Shown piece after piece: positions 1 through 6,352 of a DNA stretch of 13,022 nucleotides. Made by a program: the position numbers and the translations under genes. The notes beneath the pieces are model-generated. The model did no database searches, had not been told where the DNA came from, and worked only from the letters and a program-made list of their open reading frames with translations. Location of the stretch: positions 1 through 13,022 of the forward strand of contig JAKAGH010000051.1 in NCBI GenBank assembly GCA_021817645.1. The letters are read 5' to 3'. This DNA is from Deltaproteobacteria bacterium (GTDB lineage: Bacteria > Desulfobacterota > Desulfobaccia > Desulfobaccales > 0-14-0-80-60-11). Position 1 is the stretch's first letter, and every line of letters starts with the position of its first letter.

Positions 1-2
1 AC

Positions 3-18
3 AGTCAGTTAACTGACT
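3..18. promoter_or_regulatory. Perfect 16-bp palindrome, possible operator or end of an upstream element
   Basis: The sequence agtcagttaactgact reads identically on both strands, with no spacer between the half-sites. It lies about 100 bp before the DUF362 gene and about 40 bp before its candidate -35 box. A dimeric regulator could bind such a site, but it could also be the remnant of an upstream terminator or repeat, since the window begins here. No T-tract follows. Function is unassigned. Confidence 0.3.
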
Positions 19-59
19 ACAAAGTCATAATGGGATTCCTGCCCCGTGTCAAGAAAAAC

Positions 60-88
60 TTGCAAACCCACCGGGCGCTGTTTAGACT
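60..88 (+). promoter_or_regulatory. Candidate sigma-70-type promoter for the DUF362 gene
   Basis: TTGCAA (60-65) and TAGACT (83-88) are separated by 17 bp and lie 32 bp before the ATG at 121. Overlapping alternatives for the -10 exist a few bases downstream (TAGATT at 88-93). The match is moderate, so this is only a candidate. Confidence 0.35.
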
Positions 89-120
89 AGATTATATCCA
101 AAAGAAAGTGGAGGCGCTCC

Positions 121-1035
121 ATGCAACGGCGGGAGTTTCTCAAGCAATTGGCGACCCTGGGCACCGCGGCCGGGGCCGGTATGGTCATGCCCCGGGACAT
201 GTGGGCCATGGCTCCCAAGGAAAAGCCCCAGCCCCTCTTGGCCAAGGTCCAGGGGACCAACTACGCCCAGATCACCGGGGAGGCCATCGAGGCCCTGGGG
301 GGGATGAAGAAATTCGTCAATGCCGGGGAAGTAGTGGTGGTCAAGCCCAACATGGCCTGGGACCGGACCCCGGAGTTGGCGGCCAATGCCCATCCGGACG
401 TGGTGCGCCAGGTGGTGCAACTCTGTCTGGACGCGGGGGCCAAGAAGGTAAAGGTCCTGGACCACACCTGCCATGACGCCCGTAAGGCCTACAAGAACAG
501 CGGTATCCAGGACGCGGTGGAGGGCCTCAAAGACCCCCGGGCGGTGGTGGAGTTCGTGGATGAGCGCCGCTTCGTGGAATTGAAGGTGGAAGGGGCCAAG
601 GCCCTGAAGAAATGGCTATTCTATAAGGACATCCTGGAAGCCGACCGCTTCATCAACATCCCCATCGCCAAACAGCACGCGGAATCCCGCGTCACCATGT
701 GCCTGAAAAACATGATGGGGGCCATCGGCGGCTGGCGGGGCCGGATTCATGTGGGCCTGCACCAGAACATCGCCGATATGAACCTGATCCTGCGCCCGGA
801 TTTGCATATCCTGGACGCCACCCGCATCCTGATGCGCAACGGCCCCTCCGGAGGTAAGAAAGAAGACGTGGAAGTGAAAAACCTGGTTTTCGCCGGGACC
901 GATCCCGTGGCCCTGGACGCTTACGGCACCGGCCTCTTTGGACTGAAACCCGGAGACATCGGCTATATCACCAAAGCCTATGAAGCGGGCCGGGGCGAGA
1001 TGGACCTGAATAAAATCAAAGTCCTGGGTGGTTAA
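121..1035 (+). CDS. DUF362 domain protein with Tat signal
   Basis: This 304-residue protein belongs to the DUF362 family. Members are conserved in anaerobes, often sit beside or are fused to 4Fe-4S ferredoxins, and lack a well-defined reaction. It begins with a twin-arginine export signal: MQRREFLKQL, with arginines at 3-4, then a small-residue hydrophobic stretch to about residue 30. Folding before export, perhaps with a bound cofactor, is therefore likely. Family-typical segments are VVKPNMAW (about 73-80), KNMMGAIGG (196-204), the DATRILMRNGPSGG stretch (232-245) and GTDPVALDAYG (259-269). It has no Cys-rich ferredoxin tail, so any cluster would come from a partner. The start is supported by GGAGG six bases before the ATG. 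The polyferredoxin 519 bp downstream is the obvious partner, although a terminator-like stem separates the two. The family call is firm; the function is unknown. Confidence 0.88.
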   Translation: MQRREFLKQLATLGTAAGAGMVMPRDMWAMAPKEKPQPLLAKVQGTNYAQITGEAIEALGGMKKFVNAGEVVVVKPNMAWDRTPELAANAHPDVVRQVVQLCLDAGAKKVKVLDHTCHDARKAYKNSGIQDAVEGLKDPRAVVEFVDERRFVELKVEGAKALKKWLFYKDILEADRFINIPIAKQHAESRVTMCLKNMMGAIGGWRGRIHVGLHQNIADMNLILRPDLHILDATRILMRNGPSGGKKEDVEVKNLVFAGTDPVALDAYGTGLFGLKPGDIGYITKAYEAGRGEMDLNKIKVLGG

Positions 1036-1164
1036 GGTCGCGATTGATCATCACCGTTCCGAAAAGATTGGCCTTACGCAAAGACGCCCAGGCGCAAAGC
1101 AAGACGCAATAATATTGAGATCAAGTTTAGTGGCCCAGCCTTTCCAGCCTGTGCTGCATACCGA

Positions 1165-1260
1165 GGCGGGCGAGGACGCCCGCCATACGCATCTTCATGA
1201 TTTCTTCCCTCGTTCCCAAGCTCTGCTTGGGAACGCCCTGGGTGCGAAGCTCTGCTTCGC
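1165..1260. repeat. Cluster of three perfect hairpins, REP-like intergenic repeat
   Basis: The first hairpin is ggcgggcg, loop agga, cgcccgcc (1165-1184). The second is cgttcccaagc, loop tct, gcttgggaacg (1211-1235), an 11-bp perfect stem. The third is gcgaagc, loop tct, gcttcgc (1244-1260). The last two share the core AAGC-TCT-GCTT, so they look like diverged copies of one unit. Palindromes of the 'cgttcccaagc' type recur in intergenic regions of many bacterial genomes; that is a memory-based remark, not a search. No transposase lies nearby. Confidence 0.7.
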
Positions 1261-1435
1261 CTGGCGATCTCTTTATACCGCAAACCACCTCCAGAAGTTG
1301 ATGCAACTCACTGCCCTCCAGCCGCGCTCTTCGCCTGAAACTAATGAAAATCAGAGAAAAATAACATTTCTCCAAGGCATTTTCCGGGAGATTTTGCGAT
1401 AATTATGAAGTGAACAGGTGCCGTATGAACCGTTG

Positions 1436-1470
1436 GCCCACCCCTTAAGTCCTAAAAGGTGGGCTTTTTA
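1436..1470 (+). terminator. Candidate Rho-independent terminator
   Basis: The stem gcccacc (1436-1442) pairs perfectly with ggtgggc (1458-1464) across a 15-nt loop, followed by five T and an A (1465-1470). It lies about 400 bp beyond the DUF362 stop and 85 bp before the polyferredoxin ATG. It could end read-through from the DUF362 gene or close a short RNA starting near 1405-1410. The loop is long for a terminator, so confidence is moderate. Confidence 0.5.
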
Positions 1471-1497
1471 TAGGGCATGCGCCCGGCACTCTCTTTA

Positions 1498-1521
1498 ACC
1501 TTGAACTTTGAACCTTGAACT
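1498..1521. repeat. Heptanucleotide tandem repeat (ACCTTGA-type)
   Basis: Three consecutive 7-mers ACCTTGA, ACTTTGA, ACCTTGA are followed by a partial copy (ACT). The tract ends about 33 bp before the polyferredoxin start. It is one of several period-7 tracts in the spacers of this window, each with a different unit. Confidence 0.7.
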
Positions 1522-1554
1522 ATTCAAGGCAAATGACTTTGAGCAAACAAAATC

Positions 1555-3108
1555 ATGAAATCCAAAGCAAATTCTTTCCGCCGCTGGCTTAACTTGCGGC
1601 GTTTTTCCCAACTCTTCTTTTTCGCCCTTTTTGTTTTTCTCTTTCTCAAGGCCGAATACGTGGGCAAAGATGTTTTGTCTTGGCCGGTGGACCTCTTCTT
1701 CCGCTTCGACCCTTTGATTTTTACCGTCCATCTGCTGGCGTTCAGCCCCTGGGTGGCCGGACTCTGCTGGTCCCTGGTGTTCGTGGCCTTGACCCTGGTC
1801 CTGGGCCGCTTTTTCTGCGGCTGGGTCTGCCCCATGGGCACGGCCCTGGACGGCTGCCGCCGCCTGCTCTTCCGGCCCCGGGAGGATAAGGGCGTGGCCG
1901 CGCGCTGGCGCCGGGGCAAATACTATCTGCTTATTGGCCTCCTGGTGGCCGCGCCCTTTTCCCTGAACCTGGTGGGGCTGTTTGACCCCCTCTCCCTGCT
2001 GTACCGCTCCCTGGCCATTGTCTTTTATCCCGCGTTCGGCTACGGCGTGGAAAAAGCGGGCCTCACTTTCTATCGCCTCGGACCGCCCCTCACCTATTTG
2101 AGCGAACCGGTCTATCAGGGCCTCAAAGCAGTGCTGCTACCATTCAAACCCTTGGTCTACCTGCTGCCTTTTCTCACCCTGGCGCTATTTGCCCTGGTGG
2201 TGGCCGCGGAACGGGTCGACCGGCGCTTCTGGTGCCGGGCTTTGTGTCCGCTGGGGGCCCTTTACGGCTTGCTGGCCCGCTTCGCCCTTCTGAGGCGGCG
2301 GCCCACCGCGCTCTGCCCCGACTGCGGCGACTGCCTCCAGATCTGTAAAATGGCGGCCTTTGCCCCGGGAAAACCTTCCCGCCATCTGGGCGCCGAATGC
2401 CAGCTCTGCCTGAGCTGTCTGGATAAATGCGAAAAGGGAGACCGGGTCCAATTCACCTGGCTTTCCAAGGCCCCCCGCGCGCCCCTGGACTTGGGCCGCC
2501 GCCAGGTGATCACCTCCCTGGCCGCAGGTGTGGCCGCGGTGCCCCTGCTGCGCCTGGGGTCCCTGGCCCGGCGTCCCGATGAATACCTGATCCGGCCCCC
2601 CGGGGCCCAGGATGAAGGTGCGTTCCTCAGTCGTTGTATCCGCTGCGGGGAATGTATGAAGGTCTGCCTCGTCAACGGCCTGCAACCCGTGCTCTGGGAA
2701 GCCGGCCTGGAAGGGATATATACCCCCAGGCTGATTCCCCGTATGGGATACTGCGTCCATTCCTGCAACCTCTGCGGCCAGATCTGCCCCACTGGGGCCA
2801 TACCCTCCCTGCCCCTGGCCGAGAAACAGGCCTCGATCCTGGGGATCGGGTTCATCAACCGCAGCCGTTGCATCCCCTACACCGAAGGGACCGATTGCCT
2901 GGTCTGCGAAGAACACTGCCCGATCTCTCCCAAAGCCATCACCTTCATCGAACAGGAAGTCCCGAACCTCAAGGGAGAAAAGGTCAAGGTGAAACTGCCG
3001 GTAGTGCACGAGGACCGCTGCAACGGCTGCGGCCAATGCGAACATGTCTGTCCAGTGGGCGGCGCGGCCGCGATCCGGGTGAAAAGGTCTTTGCGGGTAG
3101 AAATGTGA
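1555..3108 (+). CDS. Membrane polyferredoxin, NapH-NapG-like fusion
   Basis: This 517-residue iron-sulfur protein probably moves electrons across or along the cytoplasmic membrane. The N-terminal half resembles NapH/MauN quinol-oxidase subunits, with hydrophobic segments near 17-32, 52-84, 122-142 and 196-218, the CGWVCPMG motif (C88, C92) and CRALCPLG (C227, C231). Two 4Fe-4S motifs follow: C254/257/260/264 and C282/285/288/292. At 313-335 comes a twin-arginine-like stretch, LGRRQVITSLAAG, and then four further Cys groups: C361/364/367/371, C400/404/407/411, C439/448/451/455 and C489/492/495/499. NapG proteins carry a Tat signal and four clusters, so this reads as NapH joined to NapG. An in-frame TGA lies 13-15 bases before the ATG, so this start is forced; no good Shine-Dalgarno is visible. 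DUF362 is the nearest upstream gene. The redox role is well supported; donor and acceptor are unknown. Confidence 0.88.
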   Translation: MKSKANSFRRWLNLRRFSQLFFFALFVFLFLKAEYVGKDVLSWPVDLFFRFDPLIFTVHLLAFSPWVAGLCWSLVFVALTLVLGRFFCGWVCPMGTALDGCRRLLFRPREDKGVAARWRRGKYYLLIGLLVAAPFSLNLVGLFDPLSLLYRSLAIVFYPAFGYGVEKAGLTFYRLGPPLTYLSEPVYQGLKAVLLPFKPLVYLLPFLTLALFALVVAAERVDRRFWCRALCPLGALYGLLARFALLRRRPTALCPDCGDCLQICKMAAFAPGKPSRHLGAECQLCLSCLDKCEKGDRVQFTWLSKAPRAPLDLGRRQVITSLAAGVAAVPLLRLGSLARRPDEYLIRPPGAQDEGAFLSRCIRCGECMKVCLVNGLQPVLWEAGLEGIYTPRLIPRMGYCVHSCNLCGQICPTGAIPSLPLAEKQASILGIGFINRSRCIPYTEGTDCLVCEEHCPISPKAITFIEQEVPNLKGEKVKVKLPVVHEDRCNGCGQCEHVCPVGGAAAIRVKRSLRVEM

Positions 3109-3120
3109 GATGGGGAGAGG

Positions 3121-3154
3121 AGCTATCAGCCATCTCAGCTTCAGCTATCAGCCA
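3121..3154. repeat. 12-bp direct repeat within a heptamer-like tract
   Basis: The unit agctatcagcca occurs at 3121-3132 and again at 3143-3154. Between and around the copies, the units ATCAGCC, ATCTCAGC, TTCAGCT and ATCAGCC step by 7 or 8 bases. The tract fills the spacer between the polyferredoxin stop and the Nudix gene. No coding potential or terminator was seen here. Confidence 0.6.
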
Positions 3155-3206
3155 AAGATTGATAAGCTGACAGCAATTACTTCCTGACTCTTCAGCCGCT
3201 CATATC

Positions 3207-3222
3207 AGAGGTAACCCAAATC
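3207..3222 (+). promoter_or_regulatory. Shine-Dalgarno site pointing to an ATC start for the Nudix gene
   Basis: AGAGG (3207-3211) is followed by eight bases and then ATC at 3220-3222, in frame with the Nudix gene. Translation from there would give an N-terminus like KRHYPDQPLVGVGAVIF. The GTG at 3250 has no comparable site in front of it. An in-frame TAA at 3163 bounds the possible extension. Confidence 0.45.
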
Positions 3223-3249
3223 AAAAGACATTATCCTGACCAACCCCTC

Positions 3250-3681
3250 GTGGGCGTGGGGGCCGTCATCTTCCGGGGAGAAGAGGTCCTCCTGGTCCTG
3301 CGGGGCCAGGAGCCGGCCTTGGGTTCCTGGAGCCTCCCCGGGGGCCTGGTGGAATTGGGGGAAACCCTGGAGGAGGCCCTGCGGCGGGAATTGGCGGAAG
3401 AAGTGGGGATTGCCGTGCGTATCCTGGGGATCAGCGCGGTTTTGGACCGGATTTACCGGGACCCCCAAGGCGGCATTCCTTACCACTATGTGCTGGTGGA
3501 CTTTCTCTGCGACTACGAGGCCGGGGCCTTACGCCCTGATTCGGATGTCACTGACGCCCGGTTTACCCCGCTGGCGGAATTAGACCGGCATGGCCTGCCT
3601 GAATTTACTGCCGGAGTCATCCGGCGGGCCTGGGAGCAGAAGCGGCAGGGCGGGGTTTTGCCCCTGATGAAGCTTCCCTAG
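3250..3681 (+). CDS. Nudix hydrolase, ADP-ribose/NTP pyrophosphatase-like
   Basis: This small (at least 143 residues) Nudix hydrolase cleaves a nucleoside diphosphate linked to another group; the substrate cannot be read from sequence. The complete Nudix box, numbering from the GTG at 3250, is G32, E38, then R46-E47-L48-x-E50-E51-x-G53-I54, matching GX5EX7REUXEEXGU with all metal-binding glutamates. The segment GSWSLPGGLVELGETLEEA is typical of the family. The coordinates use the first canonical start (GTG). Related proteins commonly begin with about ten more residues of the type MKR-YP-RP-VGVGAV, and the upstream codons here encode KRHYPDQPL, so the true start is probably ATC at 3220, behind AGAGG. 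It faces the minus-strand prs gene and appears to be a stand-alone housekeeping or repair gene. Confidence 0.88.
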   Translation: MGVGAVIFRGEEVLLVLRGQEPALGSWSLPGGLVELGETLEEALRRELAEEVGIAVRILGISAVLDRIYRDPQGGIPYHYVLVDFLCDYEAGALRPDSDVTDARFTPLAELDRHGLPEFTAGVIRRAWEQKRQGGVLPLMKLP

Positions 3682-3682
3682 T

Positions 3683-3778
3683 GTGCGTTTCCGCACCATC
3701 AATACCAACAAACAGATATGAAGCCGTAGGGGCGGACGCAGGTGTCCGCCCTGGGTGGGCGCACACGCTGGTGCGCCC
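3683..3778. repeat. Intergenic palindromic repeats between the Nudix gene and prs
   Basis: A short hairpin gtgcg-tttc-cgcac (3683-3696) directly follows the Nudix stop. Two perfect 8-bp hairpins follow: gggcggac, loop gcaggt, gtccgccc (3730-3751), and gggcgcac, loop acgctg, gtgcgccc (3757-3778). The two converging genes (Nudix and prs) end on either side, so the hairpins may also help termination, but no T-tract follows them in either direction. Confidence 0.6.
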
Positions 3779-3818
3779 CTCCGGACCATAACCCTGCCGC
3801 AGAACCTTTCCTTAAGAT

Positions 3819-4784
3819 CTAAAAATGGATTTCAAACAAAGAACTGATGGAGTCTTCCCGGTGGATATTGAGGATGGCCCGGGCGAAGATATTGGCCACG
3901 GAGAGCTGCACGATCTTGGAGCACTGCTGGGCCCGCTCGCTTAAGGGGATGGTGTCGGTGACCACCAGGCGTTTCATGGGAGCTTCCGAAACCCGGTCCA
4001 CCGCGGGGCCCGAAAGCACTGCGTGCGTGCAACAGGCGTTGACGCTGAGCGCGCCCCGGCTCATGATCACCTTGGCGGCTTCCGACAAGGTGCCCCCGGT
4101 GTCGATGATGTCGTCCATGATGACCACTTCTTTGCCCAGGACTTCGCCGATGAGGTTCAAGGCCTTGGCTTTGCCCGGCGCGTCCCGGCGTTTGTCGATC
4201 AAGCCCAGGGTCGCGGCCAACCTCTTGGCATAAGCCCGGGCCCGGGGTACGCCGCCGGCGTCCGGAGAGACGATGGTCAGGTCGTCTTGAAAGTTCTCCC
4301 GGATATACGGGATCATGATGGGAGAGCCGTAGAGGTTGTCCACCGGGATGTTGAAGAAACCTTGGATCTGGCCCACGTGCAGGTCCATGGTGAGGACACG
4401 GTGGGCGCCGGCGGTGGAGATGAGATCCGCCACCAGCTTGGCGGTGATGGGCACCCGGGGGGCCACTTTCCGGTCCTGGCGGGCATAGCCGAAATAGGGA
4501 ATGACCGCGGTGATGCGCCGGGCGGAGGCCCTTTTCACCGCGTCGATCATAACCAGCAGTTCCATCAGGTTATGGTTGGCCGGCGGGCAGGTGGGCTGGA
4601 TCAAAAAGACGTCCCGGCCCCGGACGTTCTCCCCGATCTCCACCCGGATTTCGCCGTCGCTGAAGGTGGTGACCAGGGCTTGTCCCAGGGTCGTGGAGAG
4701 TCCATCACAAATCTTCCGGGCCAATTCCGGGTTGGCGTTGCCGGTAAATACCCGGATATTGTTGTTGAGGGCGGCTGCATTCAT
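3819..4784 (-). CDS. prs: Ribose-phosphate pyrophosphokinase (PRPP synthetase)
   Basis: Prs transfers pyrophosphate from ATP to ribose-5-phosphate to make PRPP, the precursor of purines, pyrimidines, histidine, tryptophan and NAD. At 321 residues it has the usual length of class I enzymes (about 310-320). Visible motifs are FSDGEIRVEI (41-50), YARQDRK (100-106, ATP site), DLHVGQIQGFF (134-144), the SPDAGG segment (173-178) and the PRPP-binding loop VIMDDIIDTGGTL (221-233). These cover the known catalytic elements, so it should be active. The ATG at 4784 is followed closely by family-typical sequence; the Shine-Dalgarno (TAGAG) is weak. It lies 66 bp downstream of sfsA on the same strand and may be co-transcribed with it. 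The more usual neighbours ispE and rplY/ctc are not in this window. Confidence 0.96.
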   Translation of the reverse strand: MNAAALNNNIRVFTGNANPELARKICDGLSTTLGQALVTTFSDGEIRVEIGENVRGRDVFLIQPTCPPANHNLMELLVMIDAVKRASARRITAVIPYFGYARQDRKVAPRVPITAKLVADLISTAGAHRVLTMDLHVGQIQGFFNIPVDNLYGSPIMIPYIRENFQDDLTIVSPDAGGVPRARAYAKRLAATLGLIDKRRDAPGKAKALNLIGEVLGKEVVIMDDIIDTGGTLSEAAKVIMSRGALSVNACCTHAVLSGPAVDRVSEAPMKRLVVTDTIPLSERAQQCSKIVQLSVANIFARAILNIHREDSISSLFEIHF

Positions 4785-4850
4785 CGTTTCTGACTCTAAA
4801 GGAATTTGGCTTTCAAAAGCATGGATTTGGTGGCGCGGGGTACCGGGTGC

Positions 4851-5549
4851 TTATGATAAATCAAAGGGCAGGGTAGAGGCAAGATTAATTTCCGGGGGCG
4901 CCACCTTTTCTTGGATAACCAAAATTTTTACCCCATGTGCCGCGGCCAGGGCCAGTTCCCGGGCATAAGCCGGGTCCAACCCGGCCGCGGGCTTAAGAAC
5001 CCGGGCATCTTCCCGCTGCACCACGAAGATTTGCCAGGCCTCATGGCCCTGGCGCGCCAGGGACCTCAACTCTTGCAGGTGACGGCGGCCCCGGGCCGTC
5101 ACGCCATCCGGGAAAAGGGCGACGCCTTCTTCCACCCAGGTGACGCTTTTAATTTCCAAAAAAGCTATTTTCCCCCCCAAATCCAGGACAAAATCCAGGC
5201 GGCCCCCCTGGGGCAGGGAGACTTCCGGCCGCACCTTAAGGGGCTGGGGAATACCCGGGAGGCCGGGCCCGGCCAGGGCCCCGGCCACCAGCCGGTTAGG
5301 GGCCAGGGTGTCGATGCAGATCCAGCCCTCCGGCCCCTTGACGAAGCGCCAGGTGAATTGAGTCTTCCGCCCGGGGCGGCCGTCCTGGGTCAGCAAAACC
5401 TCCTGGCCCGGCGAGGCGCAGCCCCGCAGCGCCCCGGTGTTGGGCACGTGGGCCCAGACCGGACTGCCGTCAGCCAGTTCAATTTCGGCCAGAAAACGTT
5501 GCCGGCGGCGGAGAAAACGGCCGGGAATCAGTGGGGAGGAAAAGCGCAC
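4851..5549 (-). CDS. sfsA: SfsA family protein (sugar fermentation stimulation)
   Basis: This 232-residue SfsA homologue has normal family length. SfsA was first described in E. coli as a DNA-binding factor that stimulates maltose metabolism; its biochemical role remains unclear. The N-terminal part includes HVPNTGALRG (34-43), typical of the OB-like domain. The C-terminal part carries RLDF (117-120), EIKSVTW (132-138) and FPDGVTARGRRHLQEL (146-161). The D119, E132, K134 spacing fits the PD-(D/E)XK nuclease-like fold attributed to this family, so a nucleic-acid role is plausible but unproven. The start is GTG at 5549; an in-frame TAA 12 bases upstream rules out a longer protein, and no clear Shine-Dalgarno is seen. 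A weak -10-like TATAGT lies at 5577-5582 on this strand. prs follows 66 bp downstream. Confidence 0.93.
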   Translation of the reverse strand: MRFSSPLIPGRFLRRRQRFLAEIELADGSPVWAHVPNTGALRGCASPGQEVLLTQDGRPGRKTQFTWRFVKGPEGWICIDTLAPNRLVAGALAGPGLPGIPQPLKVRPEVSLPQGGRLDFVLDLGGKIAFLEIKSVTWVEEGVALFPDGVTARGRRHLQELRSLARQGHEAWQIFVVQREDARVLKPAAGLDPAYARELALAAAHGVKILVIQEKVAPPEINLASTLPFDLS

Positions 5550-5579
5550 GTTGCAGGGACTTTAAGAAGGTTTATGACT

Positions 5580-5615
5580 ATACCGAGAAACGAAAAACCA
5601 AAAACCAAACGGTAT
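5580..5615. repeat. Heptamer tract (AAAAACC) inside an inverted repeat
   Basis: The 7-mers AGAAACG, AAAAACC, AAAAACC and a partial AAAC (5586-5610) are flanked by the inverted pair ataccg (5580-5585) and cggtat (5610-5615). The right arm touches the stop codon of the outer-membrane gene. The A-rich unit resembles the GAAAACC heptamers at the start of hemC. Confidence 0.55.
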
Positions 5616-6223
5616 TAAAACGCGTACCACACCCGGAGCCAGTTCTGCATATCGCGCTGGTCGCGGGCGCCGGTTTCCACCTGGCTTTTGACCACAAAAC
5701 TCCACCGGCCCAGATCGTATTTAATCCCCGGACCCAGACCCATCACCCGGTCGCCGAAGGGCCGGTTCAACAAGTTCGAGGAGTAACTCTGTTCGCCATG
5801 AGGATAATACAGATAGCCGCTCAGACCTACCTTGAAGTTGGGCAGGAGACGATAATCCATGGAGTAGTGAAACAGTGGCAGAGAGTCGCTATGGCGCCCC
5901 GGATCCAGGGCGGAGCTGGCGCGGTTATATAGGAAAGAAATGTTCATCTGCAGGTTATTGGTCAGGTTCAGGGAGGTGGTGCCTGGCTGCTCGGCTTCCG
6001 GTCCCAGGCCTGGGGCCAGCATTTTTAGCTTGGAGGAAGGAGGCGCGGGCCTTTCGCCCAGCGTCTGGGCATCCAGGGGAGAGGGGGAGGTTGCCGCGGA
6101 GAGAACAGGCGCATTGCCTCTCCAGAAATCGGCGTCAACTGCCGCCGCCTTCCCCGGGAGGCAAACGCTTAGCGCCAGCAGCGCCATGGCCGCCAGCCGG
6201 ACGATCCCCCTGCGTCCCTGCAT
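5615..6223 (-). CDS. Small outer-membrane beta-barrel-like protein, transporter family
   Basis: This 202-residue exported protein has a clear signal peptide: basic MQGRR, a hydrophobic run to about residue 20, and a likely cut after the alanine-rich PGKAAAVDA region (about 23-30). A proline/alanine-rich linker (about 40-80) leads to a segment of alternating aromatic and polar residues, with LNLTNNLQMNISFLY, FKVGLSGYLYYP and VMGLGPGIKYDLGRWSFVVK. The protein ends in RVWYAF, and a C-terminal phenylalanine is the usual outer-membrane barrel insertion signal. It resembles proteins annotated as 'transporter' in the Phenol_MetA_deg-like group, which are normally longer (about 250-300 residues), so it would form a small barrel. 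The ATG at 6223 has GGGGAG seven bases ahead and a good promoter at 6257-6285. Substrate and function are unknown. Confidence 0.65.
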   Translation of the reverse strand: MQGRRGIVRLAAMALLALSVCLPGKAAAVDADFWRGNAPVLSAATSPSPLDAQTLGERPAPPSSKLKMLAPGLGPEAEQPGTTSLNLTNNLQMNISFLYNRASSALDPGRHSDSLPLFHYSMDYRLLPNFKVGLSGYLYYPHGEQSYSSNLLNRPFGDRVMGLGPGIKYDLGRWSFVVKSQVETGARDQRDMQNWLRVWYAF

Positions 6224-6256
6224 GATGTTACTCCCCCTACTTTAATCGACATCTTT

Positions 6257-6285
6257 ATTTTATTACTTGAAGGGCAAAAAGTCAA
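6257..6285 (-). promoter_or_regulatory. Sigma-70-like promoter for the outer-membrane protein gene
   Basis: On the minus strand, TTGACT (6280-6285) and TAAAAT (6257-6262) are separated by 17 bp, close to consensus. They sit about 35 bp before the ATG at 6223, with a GGGGAG ribosome site between. This suggests the gene has its own transcript although hemC lies upstream on the same strand. Confidence 0.6.
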
Positions 6286-6352
6286 GGAGGCGAAGAATCA
6301 TTCAGAGACTGAGCAGAGTTGAAAAGTAGGCGGATTTACTGAAGAAATGAGA

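Larger units (their letters stand above)
1036..1554. other. 519-bp spacer packed with small repeats and hairpins, no convincing gene
   Basis: No credible coding region was found; an open frame from 1028 to 1402 runs through palindromic repeats and resembles no protein family. In order, the spacer holds a degenerate octamer tract built on acgcaaag (about 1076-1109), three perfect hairpins (1165-1260), an AT-rich part with an extended -10-like TGCGATAAT (1396-1403 region), a terminator-like stem (1436-1470) and a period-7 tract (1498-1521) just before the polyferredoxin gene. Confidence 0.6.

Noticed and set aside
1076..1260. CRISPR array or mobile element
   Set aside because: The repeats are short palindromes without regular spacers, and no cas, transposase or integrase gene is present.
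1028..1402. Open frame of 124 codons after the DUF362 gene
   Set aside because: It runs through palindromic repeats, has no ribosome site and no recognisable protein pattern; minus-strand frames in the same area are equally unconvincing.
2185..3045. 286-codon minus-strand frame opposite the polyferredoxin gene
   Set aside because: It is a shadow of a GC-rich gene; the plus-strand frame has clear ferredoxin motifs.
4023..4793. 256-codon plus-strand frame opposite prs
   Set aside because: Low-complexity composition (Gly, Asp, His, Val) from antisense of GC-biased codons; prs is unambiguous.
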